A stretch of 64,000 nucleotides of DNA, taken from Rubrobacter_D sp963840835. Lineage in GTDB: Bacteria > Actinomycetota > Rubrobacteria > Rubrobacterales > Rubrobacteraceae. Where the stretch lies: NCBI GenBank assembly GCA_963840835.1, contig CAWJAM010000010.1, positions 40,180-104,179 on the forward strand. The letters are read 5' to 3'. The notes under the pieces were generated by a model. The model made no database searches. It was not told the origin of the DNA and worked only from the letters and a program-made list of their open reading frames with translations. The translations under genes and the position numbers were made by a program. Numbering within the stretch: position 1 is the first letter of the stretch; each line of letters begins with the position of its first letter. This document shows, piece by piece, positions 50,580 through 57,867 of the stretch.

Positions 50580-50790
50580 GTAACGTAAAGGATGCCGCGT
50601 TTGGGCGATGCATCACCCATGTCGCGTTTATTACGATGGCCCGTGGGGTAAGGAACTTGCCCCCACGGCAGGGGGCATAGAAGCAGGTAAAGGCTTAGAA
50701 GTCCGCCTTCGTCAGATGGGCGCTTAAGAGAGCGGGAAGGAGCCAGTAGCGCAACCGGTTACCTCGTGTTATGAGGTTGGCCGGTTTTGC
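50580..50790 (+). ncRNA. Candidate structured RNA ending in an intrinsic terminator
   Basis: No credible coding frame occupies this stretch, but three hairpins occur in order: GGGCGATGCATCACCC (50603-50618), CCGTGGGG/CCCCACGG (50641-50648 with 50661-50668), and AACCGG...ACCTC/GAGGT...CCGGTT (50753-50786) followed by TTTTGCC. The last is a good rho-independent terminator with no gene just upstream to need it. A small RNA is a reasonable inference. The rest of the 50433-51036 gap shows nothing else. Confidence 0.4.
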
Positions 50791-51036
50791 CATTTGTGGG
50801 GAGCGCGGCGGATAAGGAAGGGGGATGGGGGTGATGAGCAGAGCTTAGCCACAGCGCGGGATCATGAGGGCAGGGGCCGGGCACTTGTTTCGGCTTTACG
50901 CAGAGCGCTACACAACAACGCCCAGCCCCCGCAAGCAGCGGGCATTCTATCCCCCCTAAGACCTCGGGCGAAACATGCCCCTGCCCCTTAACGAAGGATG
51001 GGTAGAAGCCCACCGAGGAAAGAGAAGGTCACTGGC

Positions 51037-51651
51037 ATGGCAAGAACGTTCAGCATAGATACCGCGGCAAGTCCCTCTAGGCTGCTTGAGAGGGCGAGGA
51101 GGGCGGCCAGCGAGAACGGCGTGACGCTCGTCGGGAACGAGGGTTCGGGGCGCTTCTGGCACAAGATGCTAGAAGGCGAGTACCGCCTGAGCGGACGAAC
51201 GGTGATCGTCACCGTAACCCATAAGCACCGGCTGGTGCCTTGGTCAGGACTGGAGGGCCGCCTGAGAGCTTTGTTCGGTGGCTCTCCTTCTGGGATGGGG
51301 CGCGTCGGCGAGAAGTCGACGGTGCGAGCCGCGGCCGGGCTCGTCGGAGGGCTACTCGCGGGCATCCACGCCACCACGGGCATCTGCCCCGTCGGTGAAA
51401 CTCCTCTAACCCTAGCCACGACGACCGAGGAAGGACCGCAGGACCGCAAGCATTCGAGCGCGTTTTTTGCAGCGGTTCACCTCTGGCACGAGCGACCGAA
51501 AAACGTCGAGATACACGCCCTAAAGGACAACAGCCCATCCCTTGTTCACCAACCGCGCAGAAGGGGTTTGCTAGCAAGTTCGTCCATCCAGCGTTCTCGT
51601 CTTTTAGAGCCGCACGCTAGTGCGTCGAGTTTGCGGACTCCTCTTCTATGA
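51037..51651 (+). CDS. Hypothetical protein; conserved-looking N-terminal ~80 residues, run-on C-terminus
   Basis: The ATG at 51037 follows AGAAGG. The first ~80 residues (A-R-T-F-S-I-D-T-A-A-S-P, G-R-F-W-H-K-M-L-E-G-E-Y-R-L-S-G-R-T-V-I) have the regular alternation of a small alpha/beta domain and resemble a family of proteins about 80 residues long, to my recollection. From F-G-G-S-P-S on, the frame reads through low-complexity sequence and into a 25-nt repeat array at 51541, so the last ~125 codons are probably not authentic. The natural stop may have been lost by mutation or frameshift near 51285. Function unknown. Confidence 0.5.
   Translation: MARTFSIDTAASPSRLLERARRAASENGVTLVGNEGSGRFWHKMLEGEYRLSGRTVIVTVTHKHRLVPWSGLEGRLRALFGGSPSGMGRVGEKSTVRAAAGLVGGLLAGIHATTGICPVGETPLTLATTTEEGPQDRKHSSAFFAAVHLWHERPKNVEIHALKDNSPSLVHQPRRRGLLASSSIQRSRLLEPHASASSLRTPLL
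51541..51585 (+). repeat. 25-nt-period array 3 (degenerate)
   Basis: CTTGTTCACC, GCGCAGAAGG and CAAGTTCG in array register. It lies inside the 3' part of the frame at 51037-51651. Confidence 0.5.
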
Positions 51652-51841
51652 CGGTCTTTAGGCCCTCGATCATCTTGTAGGTGAAGCGCACTATGCCGCT
51701 CTCCTTGCCCTTGTGCTCGAAGTAGATGGCCTCCTCGTCATAGTAGACGAGGACCTCCGACATAAGCCCGCTGTTGTAGTAGAGCCCCTGCGCCCACTCT
51801 GGGATGTTCTTGTTCTTTACCTTTTTGGCTTGCTCGCTCAT
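51617..51841 (-). CDS. Small soluble protein, family A copy 2
   Basis: From an ATG at 51841 (GGAAGGAGC upstream) this 74-residue protein repeats the pattern of the gene at 50202: I-P-E-W-A-Q-G-L-Y-Y-N-S-G, S-E-V-L-V-Y-Y-D-E-E-A-I-Y-F-E, V-R-F-T-Y-K-M-I-E-G-L. The two differ at many positions, so the duplication is not very recent. The frame extends upstream to 51904 but that part is not conserved between the copies. Unknown function; no membrane segment. Confidence 0.75.
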   Translation of the reverse strand: MSEQAKKVKNKNIPEWAQGLYYNSGLMSEVLVYYDEEAIYFEHKGKESGIVRFTYKMIEGLKTVIEEESANSTH

Positions 51842-51920
51842 CGGCGCTTGCTCCTTCCTTCGACAGTGTCTTTCTACCCCGAAGAGGCTAAATGTATCCC
51901 ACATAGAGGGGCTTTGAGCC

Positions 51921-51968
51921 CTTATTCACCGAAGTGCGTGGAAGGTAAATTCTCAGAAGTTCGCGAAG
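51921..51968 (+). repeat. 25-nt-period array 4
   Basis: A canonical copy: CTTATTCACC, then GAAGTGCGTGGAAGG (51931) and GAAGTTCG (51956), 25 nt apart. Confidence 0.75.
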
Positions 51969-52026
51969 ATCACTCATTTGCGGTATGCGCTGCCGCCCTC
52001 CTCGGTAATACAATCGGTTCATTGCT

Positions 52027-52071
52027 AAGCCGGGTGCCCCTCATCCCCCTCCGAGGAACGGCCCGGCTTTT
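52027..52071 (+). terminator. Terminator-like hairpin
   Basis: AAGCCGGG (52027-52034) pairs with CCCGGCTT (52062-52069), followed by TT. No plus-strand gene precedes it closely. A separate 10-bp inverted repeat (CTTATGTACG, 52099-52108 with 52131-52140) follows. Confidence 0.45.
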
Positions 52072-52220
52072 CTATCGCCTGCGATCCCATGCGATTTTCT
52101 TATGTACGGGTAGGCCTCCTTCGTGGGTGTCGTACATAAGGTCCTGATAATACGTCTCGGTCGTATCATGGCCCCTAGTGTAGGCCCTCCAGAGCGGGGC
52201 TATGGGGTAGATGAGCTATC

Positions 52221-52262
52221 CCGTGAACTTCGCGTTGACTCAGTTCTCCGAAGTTGGATGGC
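52221..52262 (+). repeat. 25-nt-period array 5
   Basis: GAACTTCG (52225) and CGAAGTTGG (GAAG at 52250), 25 nt apart, about 100 nt before the next start codon. Confidence 0.6.
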
Positions 52263-52351
52263 CAGGATGTGGCACGGATGCAACGCGGGCGATCTCATGG
52301 CATCATGTCTAGGAGGAACTCCGATTGCAGGGGAAGCGGAAGGGGGTAAAG

Positions 52352-53047
52352 ATGCTCAGGGTACCGCGTGTAGGCCCCCCTTCGGGAGCACAGGAGACTA
52401 TCGGACGATTTTCGCAGGGCTTCGGGTGGTTCGGTCTTGGAGCGCTTGCTGCGGGAGCCACGGCCTGGGCGATCTTCTCGCAAACGGGAAGATCGCCGTC
52501 TAACGGCCAAGAGCCCGACGGCCAAGAGTCCGGCGGCCAAGAGCCCGACGTGGTGCTGGACGTCCCCGAGTTGGAGGTCGACAGGATAACTCTGGAGGTC
52601 CGCGACCTAAGGGCCCACGTCTCCATCCTGGCAGAGCTGGCCAACCTCGTGAACATCTCGGTCGGCGTAGACGCCAGGCTCGACGAGGTAAAGCTGGAGA
52701 TAGAGGGGGTTGAGGCCGAGGTGCACCTGGTGGCGCGTCTGAAGAACGTGCGGGCCATCCTCGTAAAAGCGCTAGAGACCATAGGCGAGCACCCCGAGAT
52801 CCTGCGCATCCTGGCCCGCTCGCTTACCCAGGTGGTGAGGGAGACTCTTGAGGGGACTCTGGGCACGCTCGATTCGACCCTGGAGGGCCTTCAGGTGGGC
52901 GACACGGTGGACGAGGCGCTCTTGGGCAGCCTCGGGGAGGTTCGCTCCGCCTTAGAGGACGTTCTGGAGCGCTCCGAGAGGGCGGTGGGGGCGGCTCAGG
53001 AGGCGCTCGGCGAGGGGCAGGGCGAAGAGACGACGGCATCTCCGTAG
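52352..53047 (+). CDS. Hypothetical single-pass membrane protein with amphipathic repeats
   Basis: The 231-residue product (ATG 52352, AGGGGG upstream) has one hydrophobic helix (F-G-L-G-A-L-A-A-G-A-T-A-W-A-I-F), a short Q-E-P/S-D/G repeat made by near-identical 15-nt units, and a long segment V-D-R-I-T-L-E-V-R-D-L-R-A-H-V-S, V-S-V-like strands and L-D-E-V-K-L-E-I-E-G-V-E-A-E-V. The C-terminal third is helical and acidic. I recall similar V-D-x-I-x-L-E-V-x-x-L actinobacterial proteins but know no function. No enzymatic motif is visible. Confidence 0.7.
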   Translation: MLRVPRVGPPSGAQETIGRFSQGFGWFGLGALAAGATAWAIFSQTGRSPSNGQEPDGQESGGQEPDVVLDVPELEVDRITLEVRDLRAHVSILAELANLVNISVGVDARLDEVKLEIEGVEAEVHLVARLKNVRAILVKALETIGEHPEILRILARSLTQVVRETLEGTLGTLDSTLEGLQVGDTVDEALLGSLGEVRSALEDVLERSERAVGAAQEALGEGQGEETTASP

Positions 53048-53109
53048 GGGCCGCTCACTCTGTAGGTTCACCCCCATAGAACGTGCCTAGCGCGCCACTC
53101 CGGTTCCCT

Positions 53110-53206
53110 ATTCACCCGAGTGCGTGGAAAGACGAATTCTCCGAAGTTGGACTTCCGCTTTACGGAGTTCTAAGAAGTTCGGCTATAGAGGGTTCTAAGA
53201 AGTTCG
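53110..53206 (+). repeat. 25-nt-period array 6 (four units)
   Basis: TATTCACCCGAGTGCGTGG opens it; GAAGTTGG at 53143, GAAGTTCG at 53174 and 53199 follow. The middle interval is 31 nt, the last 25. Confidence 0.7.
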
Positions 53207-53345
53207 CGTAGCCTCGGTCTGCTACCGTAGGCCATGCTCACAGGAACGGGGTGTGGTGAGAATCGCTGCCGTTGCGGGGATGGCGCTTCGGGGGCTCTAA
53301 GGATCTGGGCAAGTGTGAGTAGGGCACGGCTGAAGGGATAGCACG

Positions 53346-53744
53346 ATGGGCAGGAGGAGAAGGGCTAGCCCAGGGATCACGGTAAGGCTGGAGAGGGCAG
53401 TCCTGATATGGGTCGCAACGTTCGCTGTAGGGCTGCTTTTGGGGCTGCTTGTCGGGTTCCTCCTTGGGCGCATTAGTGCTGGTAATGGAGAGGAAGCCGC
53501 CCCGCCTCTGCCTCCAGGGCGCACTGTGATAGTTGAGAAGCCCGTTCCGGCGCCTGAGAAAACCATCCCGGCGCCTGAGAAAACCGTCCCAGCGACCACG
53601 GCTACAGCTACGTGCTACAGCTACAGCTACAGCTACAGCTACGGCTACAGCTTCTCCCTGATCATCGGGCGAAATACGTTGGAGTCCTTTGCATTCCTTA
53701 TTCACCAAAGTGCGTGGAAGGGGGATTCTCCGAAGTTCGGATAG
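53346..53744 (+). CDS. Small single-pass membrane protein, family B copy 1, with frameshifted tail
   Basis: Residues 1-45 (basic start, then L-I-W-V-A-T-F-A-V-G-L-L-L-G-L-L-V-G-F-L) form a transmembrane anchor ending L-L-G-R-I-S. A Pro/Ala/Glu stalk with E-K-T-I-P-A-P-E-K-T-V-P-A repeats follows. The next gene has the same design. At about 53612 an extra base in a TACAGC-type hexanucleotide tract shifts the frame, giving a YSYSYSYSYGYS tail that runs into a 25-nt array; in the other phase the frame would end near 53660 like copy 2. Function unknown; the stalk suggests a surface-exposed protein. Confidence 0.65.
   Translation: MGRRRRASPGITVRLERAVLIWVATFAVGLLLGLLVGFLLGRISAGNGEEAAPPLPPGRTVIVEKPVPAPEKTIPAPEKTVPATTATATCYSYSYSYSYGYSFSLIIGRNTLESFAFLIHQSAWKGDSPKFG
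53697..53741 (+). repeat. 25-nt-period array 7
   Basis: CTTATTCACC, AAAGTGCGTGGAAGG (53707) and CGAAGTTCG (GAAG at 53732), 25 nt apart. Confidence 0.7.
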
Positions 53745-53982
53745 CCCCGGTCCGGCACCATAAGGGTTGCCTAGTGCCTATGGCCCCGTCCCCGATAATG
53801 CCTACTGGTTGTATTTATGGCTCTCTCACAGGCCAAGTACACAGGAGTGAGCGGGAGCAGGGTAGCATGTACGATGTGCGCAGGGGGTAGCTCCTCGGGG
53901 AGGAGGCTCCTGCTTCGGGACTCTAAGGAGAGCCGAACAACAAGTGTGGGTAGGGCGGCACGAGGAGTGAAGGGAGAGCAAG

Positions 53983-54276
53983 GTGGACAGGAGAAGGGGC
54001 AGCCCAGGGAGGAGGAACGCAGGGCTGGCTAGGTTCGTCGTGCTGGTGCTCGGAGTGCTCGCTATAGGGCTGCTGTTGGGGTTCCTCCTCGGGCGTATTG
54101 GTGGGAATCGAGGGGAAGCCGCCCCACCTGCGCCACCAGCTCGTACCGTGACAGTCGAGAAGACGGTCGAGAAGACCGTTCCGGCGCCCGAGAAGACCAC
54201 CCCTGCGTCCGAGAAGACCTCCCCTGCGTCCACGGCCTCGGCTACGCCCTCGGCTTCGGCTTCGGACTCTCCCTGA
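53983..54276 (+). CDS. Small single-pass membrane protein, family B copy 2
   Basis: The 97-residue protein (GTG 53983, GGGAGAG upstream) has a basic N-terminus, a transmembrane helix (F-V-V-L-V-L-G-V-L-A-I-G-L-L-L-G-F-L) ending L-G-R-I-G-G, and a low-complexity stalk with E-K-T-V repeats and an Ala/Ser-rich end. It is a diverged tandem duplicate of the preceding gene; the similarity extends into both flanks (GCTTCGGG...CTCTAAGGA upstream, CCTTAT(T/C)CACC downstream). The stop lies in a CCTGATCGTCAGG palindrome. Function unknown. Confidence 0.65.
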   Translation: MDRRRGSPGRRNAGLARFVVLVLGVLAIGLLLGFLLGRIGGNRGEAAPPAPPARTVTVEKTVEKTVPAPEKTTPASEKTSPASTASATPSASASDSP

Positions 54277-54310
54277 TCGTCAGGCGAAACACGCTAGGGT
54301 CTCTTGCCTT

Positions 54311-54388
54311 CCTTATCCACCCTAGCGTGTAGAAGGGTAATTCTGCGAACTTCGGGTGTACAACGTTCTAAGAAGTTCGGCTAAAGGG
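54311..54388 (+). repeat. 25-nt-period array 8
   Basis: CTTATCCACC, TAGCGTGTAGAAGG, CGAACTTCG (54347) and GAAGTTCG (54372) followed by GCTAAAGG; 25-nt period. Confidence 0.7.
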
Positions 54389-54445
54389 GCTTCTGCCAAG
54401 GCTGCGCTCTTCTAGGAGGGGCCGGACGTTGCTTTTGGGTCGGCG

Positions 54446-54718
54446 CTACCCGAACGGGCGTACCACGAAAGCGAGGGCGTACCAAGTAGCCGCCGCCATC
54501 AACGTGAAGATGCCGGCGATGAAGAGGTAGACCAACCTCTCCTTGCGATTGGCCTCCTTGGCAGAGTATGCACCCAACGCGCCGAGCCAACCGTAGACCG
54601 CCAGGTTTACTGCGAGAGCCAGCGAGAGGAACAACGCCGCCGCCTCTAGGATCGCGCCGAGCCAACCGCGTACCGCCAAGTTGATGATTAGGACAGGCGC
54701 GAGGAGCAACGCCGCCAC
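54446..54718 (-). CDS. Small membrane protein with internal repeat
   Basis: The 90-residue product (GTG 54718, GAGGA upstream) has three hydrophobic helices. Two of them are a repeat of each other at protein level: I-N-L-A-V-R-G-W-L-G-A-I and V-N-L-A-V-Y-G-W-L-G-A-L. The DNA repeats show the same (GAGCCAACCG, about 90 nt apart). The last helix ends V-V-R-P-F-G. Unknown family. Confidence 0.6.
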   Translation of the reverse strand: MAALLLAPVLIINLAVRGWLGAILEAAALFLSLALAVNLAVYGWLGALGAYSAKEANRKERLVYLFIAGIFTLMAAATWYALAFVVRPFG

Positions 54719-54796
54719 TTGTAGGATCCTCAGGGTTTGTCGGGAGGTGATCGCGTCCCCCTTACCGGCCGCCGAAAACTTGTCCCTTTCGCCACG

Positions 54797-56116
54797 CTAG
54801 GTGGATTCCTTTCGTGCGACAACCCGGACGATGCGGGGGCCGGCCACCTCCTCCACGCGCAGCAGGTAGCCGTCGAGGCGGACCTCGTCGCCGGTCTTGG
54901 GGGCGCGCCCCAGCCGCCCGAAGACGAGGCCGCCCACGGTTCCGAAGTCCTCGCTCTCGAACCCGGCGCCCAGCGCCCTGTTCGCCTCCTCGATGGAGGT
55001 GAGGCCGTCCATCGAGTAGGAGCCGTCGGGGAGCTCGCTCACGGCCGGCCCCTCCTCGTCGAACTCGTCGCGGATCTCGCCGACTATCTCCTCGACTATG
55101 TCCTCCATGGTGATGATCCCCTCAAACGAACCCCACTCGTCGATGACGACGGCCATCCTAAGGCGCTGGTCCTTGAGGTCTTGGAGAACGGCGTCCACAC
55201 GCCGGTTTTCGGGGACGGTGAGCACCTCGCGCATGACGTCTTCGGCCCTCACCTGCGCCCCAAGGCCGCCCCCATCCTCCACGGCGCGCATCACATCCTT
55301 GGCGTGTACCGCCCCGACTACCCTGTCAGACGAACCTTCCTCGTAGACCGGGTAGCGGGTGTGCTCCCCGGAGGCGACGACCCCGAAGAGTTCCCTCAAA
55401 GACATGCCCGCAGGCAGAGAGGCGACATCGGGGCGGGGGACCATGACCTCGCGCGCCGACGTGTCCTCGAGGCTCAAGACGGCGTCCAGCATGCGGTCCT
55501 CGTGTGCGCCCAGCACCCCCTGCTCGGTCGAGCGGTCGATGATCAGGCGCAGCTCATCTTCCGAGTGCTCATCCTCGGTTTCGGAAGCCGGGGGCACCCC
55601 GAAGAGCCTCACGACGGCGTTGGCGGTGCCATTGAAGACGACTATGCCGGGATAGAAGAGGTAGTAGAAGAACCTCATGAAGGGCGCCACGAAAAGCGAG
55701 GTCCTCTCCGCTCTTGCGATGGCCACGCTCTTTGGCGCGAGCTCCCCGAAGACGACGTGCAGGAAAGTTATCGTGGCGAAGGCGACGGCGAAGGCGATAG
55801 CGTCGGTCAGGCCGTCAGGGACGGAGAGGGCTACGAACAGGGGCTCCAAAAGGTGCTTGAAAGCCGGCTCCCCGATCCAGCCCAAGCCGAGGGAGGAGAT
55901 GGTGATCCCGAGCTGGCACACCGAGAGGTATGAGTCGAGCTTGTCGGTGGCCTTCTTGAGGAGCCCAGACGAGCGCCTGCCCTCGCGCACCAACCTATCG
56001 ACCTGCGTGGAGCGGATCTTCACGAGTCCGAACTCAGCAGCTACGAACAGGCCGTTCAAGGCGACCAGAAACAGAGCCAGGACGACCAGGAGGCCATTGA
56101 GCACCAGACCACTCAA
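54797..56116 (-). CDS. CNNM/CorC (HlyC) family transporter
   Basis: The 439-residue protein has an N-terminal CNNM/DUF21 membrane domain (~1-190: F-V-A-A-E-F-G-L-V-K-I-R, then V-F-G-E-L-A-P-K-S-V-A-I), a CBS pair (~205-330: T-S-A-R-E-V-M-V-P-R-P-D, V-I-D-E-W-G-S-F-E-G-I-I-T-M-E-D-I-V-E-E-I), and a C-terminal CorC/HlyC domain (~350-430). The family exports or exchanges Mg and related divalent ions with ATP sensing by the CBS pair. The TTG start at 56116 follows GAAGG. It lies back to back with the Mn-riboswitch-controlled exchanger gene, which suggests a metal-homeostasis cluster. Confidence 0.9.
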   Translation of the reverse strand: MSGLVLNGLLVVLALFLVALNGLFVAAEFGLVKIRSTQVDRLVREGRRSSGLLKKATDKLDSYLSVCQLGITISSLGLGWIGEPAFKHLLEPLFVALSVPDGLTDAIAFAVAFATITFLHVVFGELAPKSVAIARAERTSLFVAPFMRFFYYLFYPGIVVFNGTANAVVRLFGVPPASETEDEHSEDELRLIIDRSTEQGVLGAHEDRMLDAVLSLEDTSAREVMVPRPDVASLPAGMSLRELFGVVASGEHTRYPVYEEGSSDRVVGAVHAKDVMRAVEDGGGLGAQVRAEDVMREVLTVPENRRVDAVLQDLKDQRLRMAVVIDEWGSFEGIITMEDIVEEIVGEIRDEFDEEGPAVSELPDGSYSMDGLTSIEEANRALGAGFESEDFGTVGGLVFGRLGRAPKTGDEVRLDGYLLRVEEVAGPRIVRVVARKEST

Positions 56117-56234
56117 GCCGATGCCTTCGAAGGAGGAGAGCAGTGCCCCGAGGAGGGCGGCGTAGACGCGAGGGTACTCGGTGGTTCGCCGATATCCATG
56201 CTACGCCCCAAGGTACCACGCCGGTCCTGACGCC

Positions 56235-56302
56235 GTTATGCACCGGAGTGCGTGGAAGGATAATTCTGCGAACTTCGGGTGTGGGAATTCTCGGAAATTC
56301 CC
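56235..56302 (+). repeat. 25-nt-period array 9
   Basis: TTATGCACC, GGAGTGCGTGGAAGG (56245), CGAACTTCG (56270) and GAAATTCC (56294). It lies upstream of the riboswitch. Confidence 0.7.
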
Positions 56303-56344
56303 AGCCCCCTCCCGTTGACTGTTTACTCCCTGTGGTAGACTCAA

Positions 56345-56481
56345 AGCATTGGGGAGTAGCCACCCGCGAGAGCGGGGGTCCCGGTCGTCATTGCGAAGCG
56401 AAAGCTTCCGGCCGGTTCCGGCGCTAAAGCGCAGCGAGCGAGACCATCGACGGTAGAACTGGCCGTGGTGGGCTCGCTTTT
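56345..56481 (+). promoter_or_regulatory. Manganese (yybP-ykoY) riboswitch with terminator platform
   Basis: The conserved loop sequences are present: GGGGAGTAGC at 56351-56360 and the partner CGTCATT at 56386-56392 after a C-A-C-C-C/G-G-G-stem. The AGACC junction at about 56440 follows. AGCGAGC (56433-56439) can pair with GCTCGCT (56472-56478) before TTT, giving an on/off terminator. This aptamer senses Mn(II), usually ahead of Mn exporters or exchangers, and here it is on the same strand as a cation exchanger gene. The boundaries are approximate. Confidence 0.8.
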
Positions 56482-56828
56482 CGTGTTCTCCGCGGCCCGT
56501 CCAGAGGGAGATGGGCTATGCAGCAGACTGCGCGCACCGACTCACACGAACGTCCGGTTGCGGCGGTAGCCGCCGCACCGATGCCACACGAAGGTTTAGC
56601 TCTACGGGAGAGCTATCTGGGGATGCCTTCAGTAGGCACGGGTTTCGCCGCACGCATCCATGGGCCTTCGGCACCTGTCCCAGTACTCGCCACCGTTCCT
56701 CTACGCACCCGTTGCTGGAAGGCTCCGCGGGCGGGGCCGCGCGCCGCTGCCTGCATGGCGGAGGTCCCGAAGAAGAGGGGCCAGGGGTCGAGGGTTTCGA
56801 AGAGTACGGAGAGGAGATAGGGTCTACG
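56482..56828 (+). other. Long leader between riboswitch and exchanger gene
   Basis: About 350 nt with no stop in the exchanger frame (open from ATG 56511) and a second frame open from ATG 56518 to 56820, which has AGAGGGAG at a fair distance. Both translations are Arg/Ser/Pro-rich and match no family I know. Either leader-peptide translation or simple GC-rich non-coding leader is possible; several short hairpins are present. Confidence 0.35.
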
Positions 56829-57842
56829 TTGTTTACGGTAATAGGATTCGTGGTGGCACTGGGGGTGATTCTGGTCGGCGCCGCGTTCTTCACTAACGCG
56901 GTGGAGATCCTGGGCTCCCGCCTGGGAATGCGGCAGGGGGCTGTGGGCAGCCTGCTCGCCGCCGTCGGGACAGCTTTGCCCGAGAGCATGATCGCCATAG
57001 TGGCCATCATGGAGCCGGTAGTAATGGGCGGGGCACGGGAGGAGGGCGCCATGATAGGCGTCGGAGCGATCCTCGGCGCGCCGTTCATGCTGGCGACGCT
57101 GGCTCTGTTCGTCGTCGGCGCCTCGGCGCTGCTCTTCCGCCGTCGCCGGGAGCAGGGGTCGTCGTTGCGCATAGACGAGGTGACCATCGGCCGGGACATG
57201 GGTTTCTTCCTAGTTTTCTTCGCCCTGGCCGCGGGGGTCGGGCTGCTCGAGTTGCCGGTCTACCTCAAGGCGGTGGCGGCCCTAGTCCTGGTCCTCGGCT
57301 ACGCCCACTACGTACGCAAGACCCTCGTCTCCGGTGAGCACCTGGAGGAGGTCCCCGAGAGGCTGCTCTTCGTACCCCGCAGCCAGGACCCGCCGCTCGC
57401 CGCGGTTGTCTGTCAGACCGCGGCGAGCCTCGGACTTATCGTGGTAGGGGCGCACTTCTTCGTGGACGCCGTCAAGCACGCCGCCGAGGGGCTCGGGCTG
57501 CCCGCGGGGCTCATAGCCCTCATCCTGGCGCCCCTGGCTACCGAGCTGCCCGAGAAGTTCAACTCGGTCTTCTGGATGAGGGACGGCAAGGACACTCTAG
57601 CCGTCGGCAACATGACCGGCGCGATGATGTTCCAGAGCACTATACCCGTGACCTTCGGCATCCTCTTTACGCCCTGGAACCTCGCGCCGCTCGACGTGTT
57701 CGCCGTGGCGCTTGCCCTGGCTTCGGGGGGGTTCGTGTACCTCATGCTCGGACGTTCCAAGAAGCTGCGGGCCTGGCATCTGATGGTAGGCGGGGCGTTC
57801 TACCTGGCGTTCGTGGCGGGGGCCGTGCTGACCGTCTTGTGA
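56829..57842 (+). CDS. Sodium/calcium exchanger (CaCA)-family cation antiporter, probable Mn exporter
   Basis: The ~337-residue membrane protein has the two alpha-repeats of the family: V-G-S-L-L-A-A-V-G-T-A-L-P-E-S in the first half and L-A-P-L-A-T-E-L-P-E-K-F-N in the second, each with the ion-binding Glu, and about ten helices. The frame is open further upstream, but the N-terminal 106 codons have no membrane character; the TTG at 56829 lies just before the first helix (F-T-V-I-G-F-V-V-A-L-G-V). The upstream Mn riboswitch points to Mn(II) rather than Ca as the relevant ion; that is inference. A UspA gene follows. Confidence 0.8.
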   Translation: MFTVIGFVVALGVILVGAAFFTNAVEILGSRLGMRQGAVGSLLAAVGTALPESMIAIVAIMEPVVMGGAREEGAMIGVGAILGAPFMLATLALFVVGASALLFRRRREQGSSLRIDEVTIGRDMGFFLVFFALAAGVGLLELPVYLKAVAALVLVLGYAHYVRKTLVSGEHLEEVPERLLFVPRSQDPPLAAVVCQTAASLGLIVVGAHFFVDAVKHAAEGLGLPAGLIALILAPLATELPEKFNSVFWMRDGKDTLAVGNMTGAMMFQSTIPVTFGILFTPWNLAPLDVFAVALALASGGFVYLMLGRSKKLRAWHLMVGGAFYLAFVAGAVLTVL

Positions 57843-57867
57843 GCCGAGGAAGAGAAAAGAGAGAGAC

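Noticed and set aside
50759..51013. Minus-strand frame of 84 codons
   Set aside because: No ribosome-binding site, Pro/His/Cys-rich composition and overlap with the candidate RNA terminator make coding unlikely.
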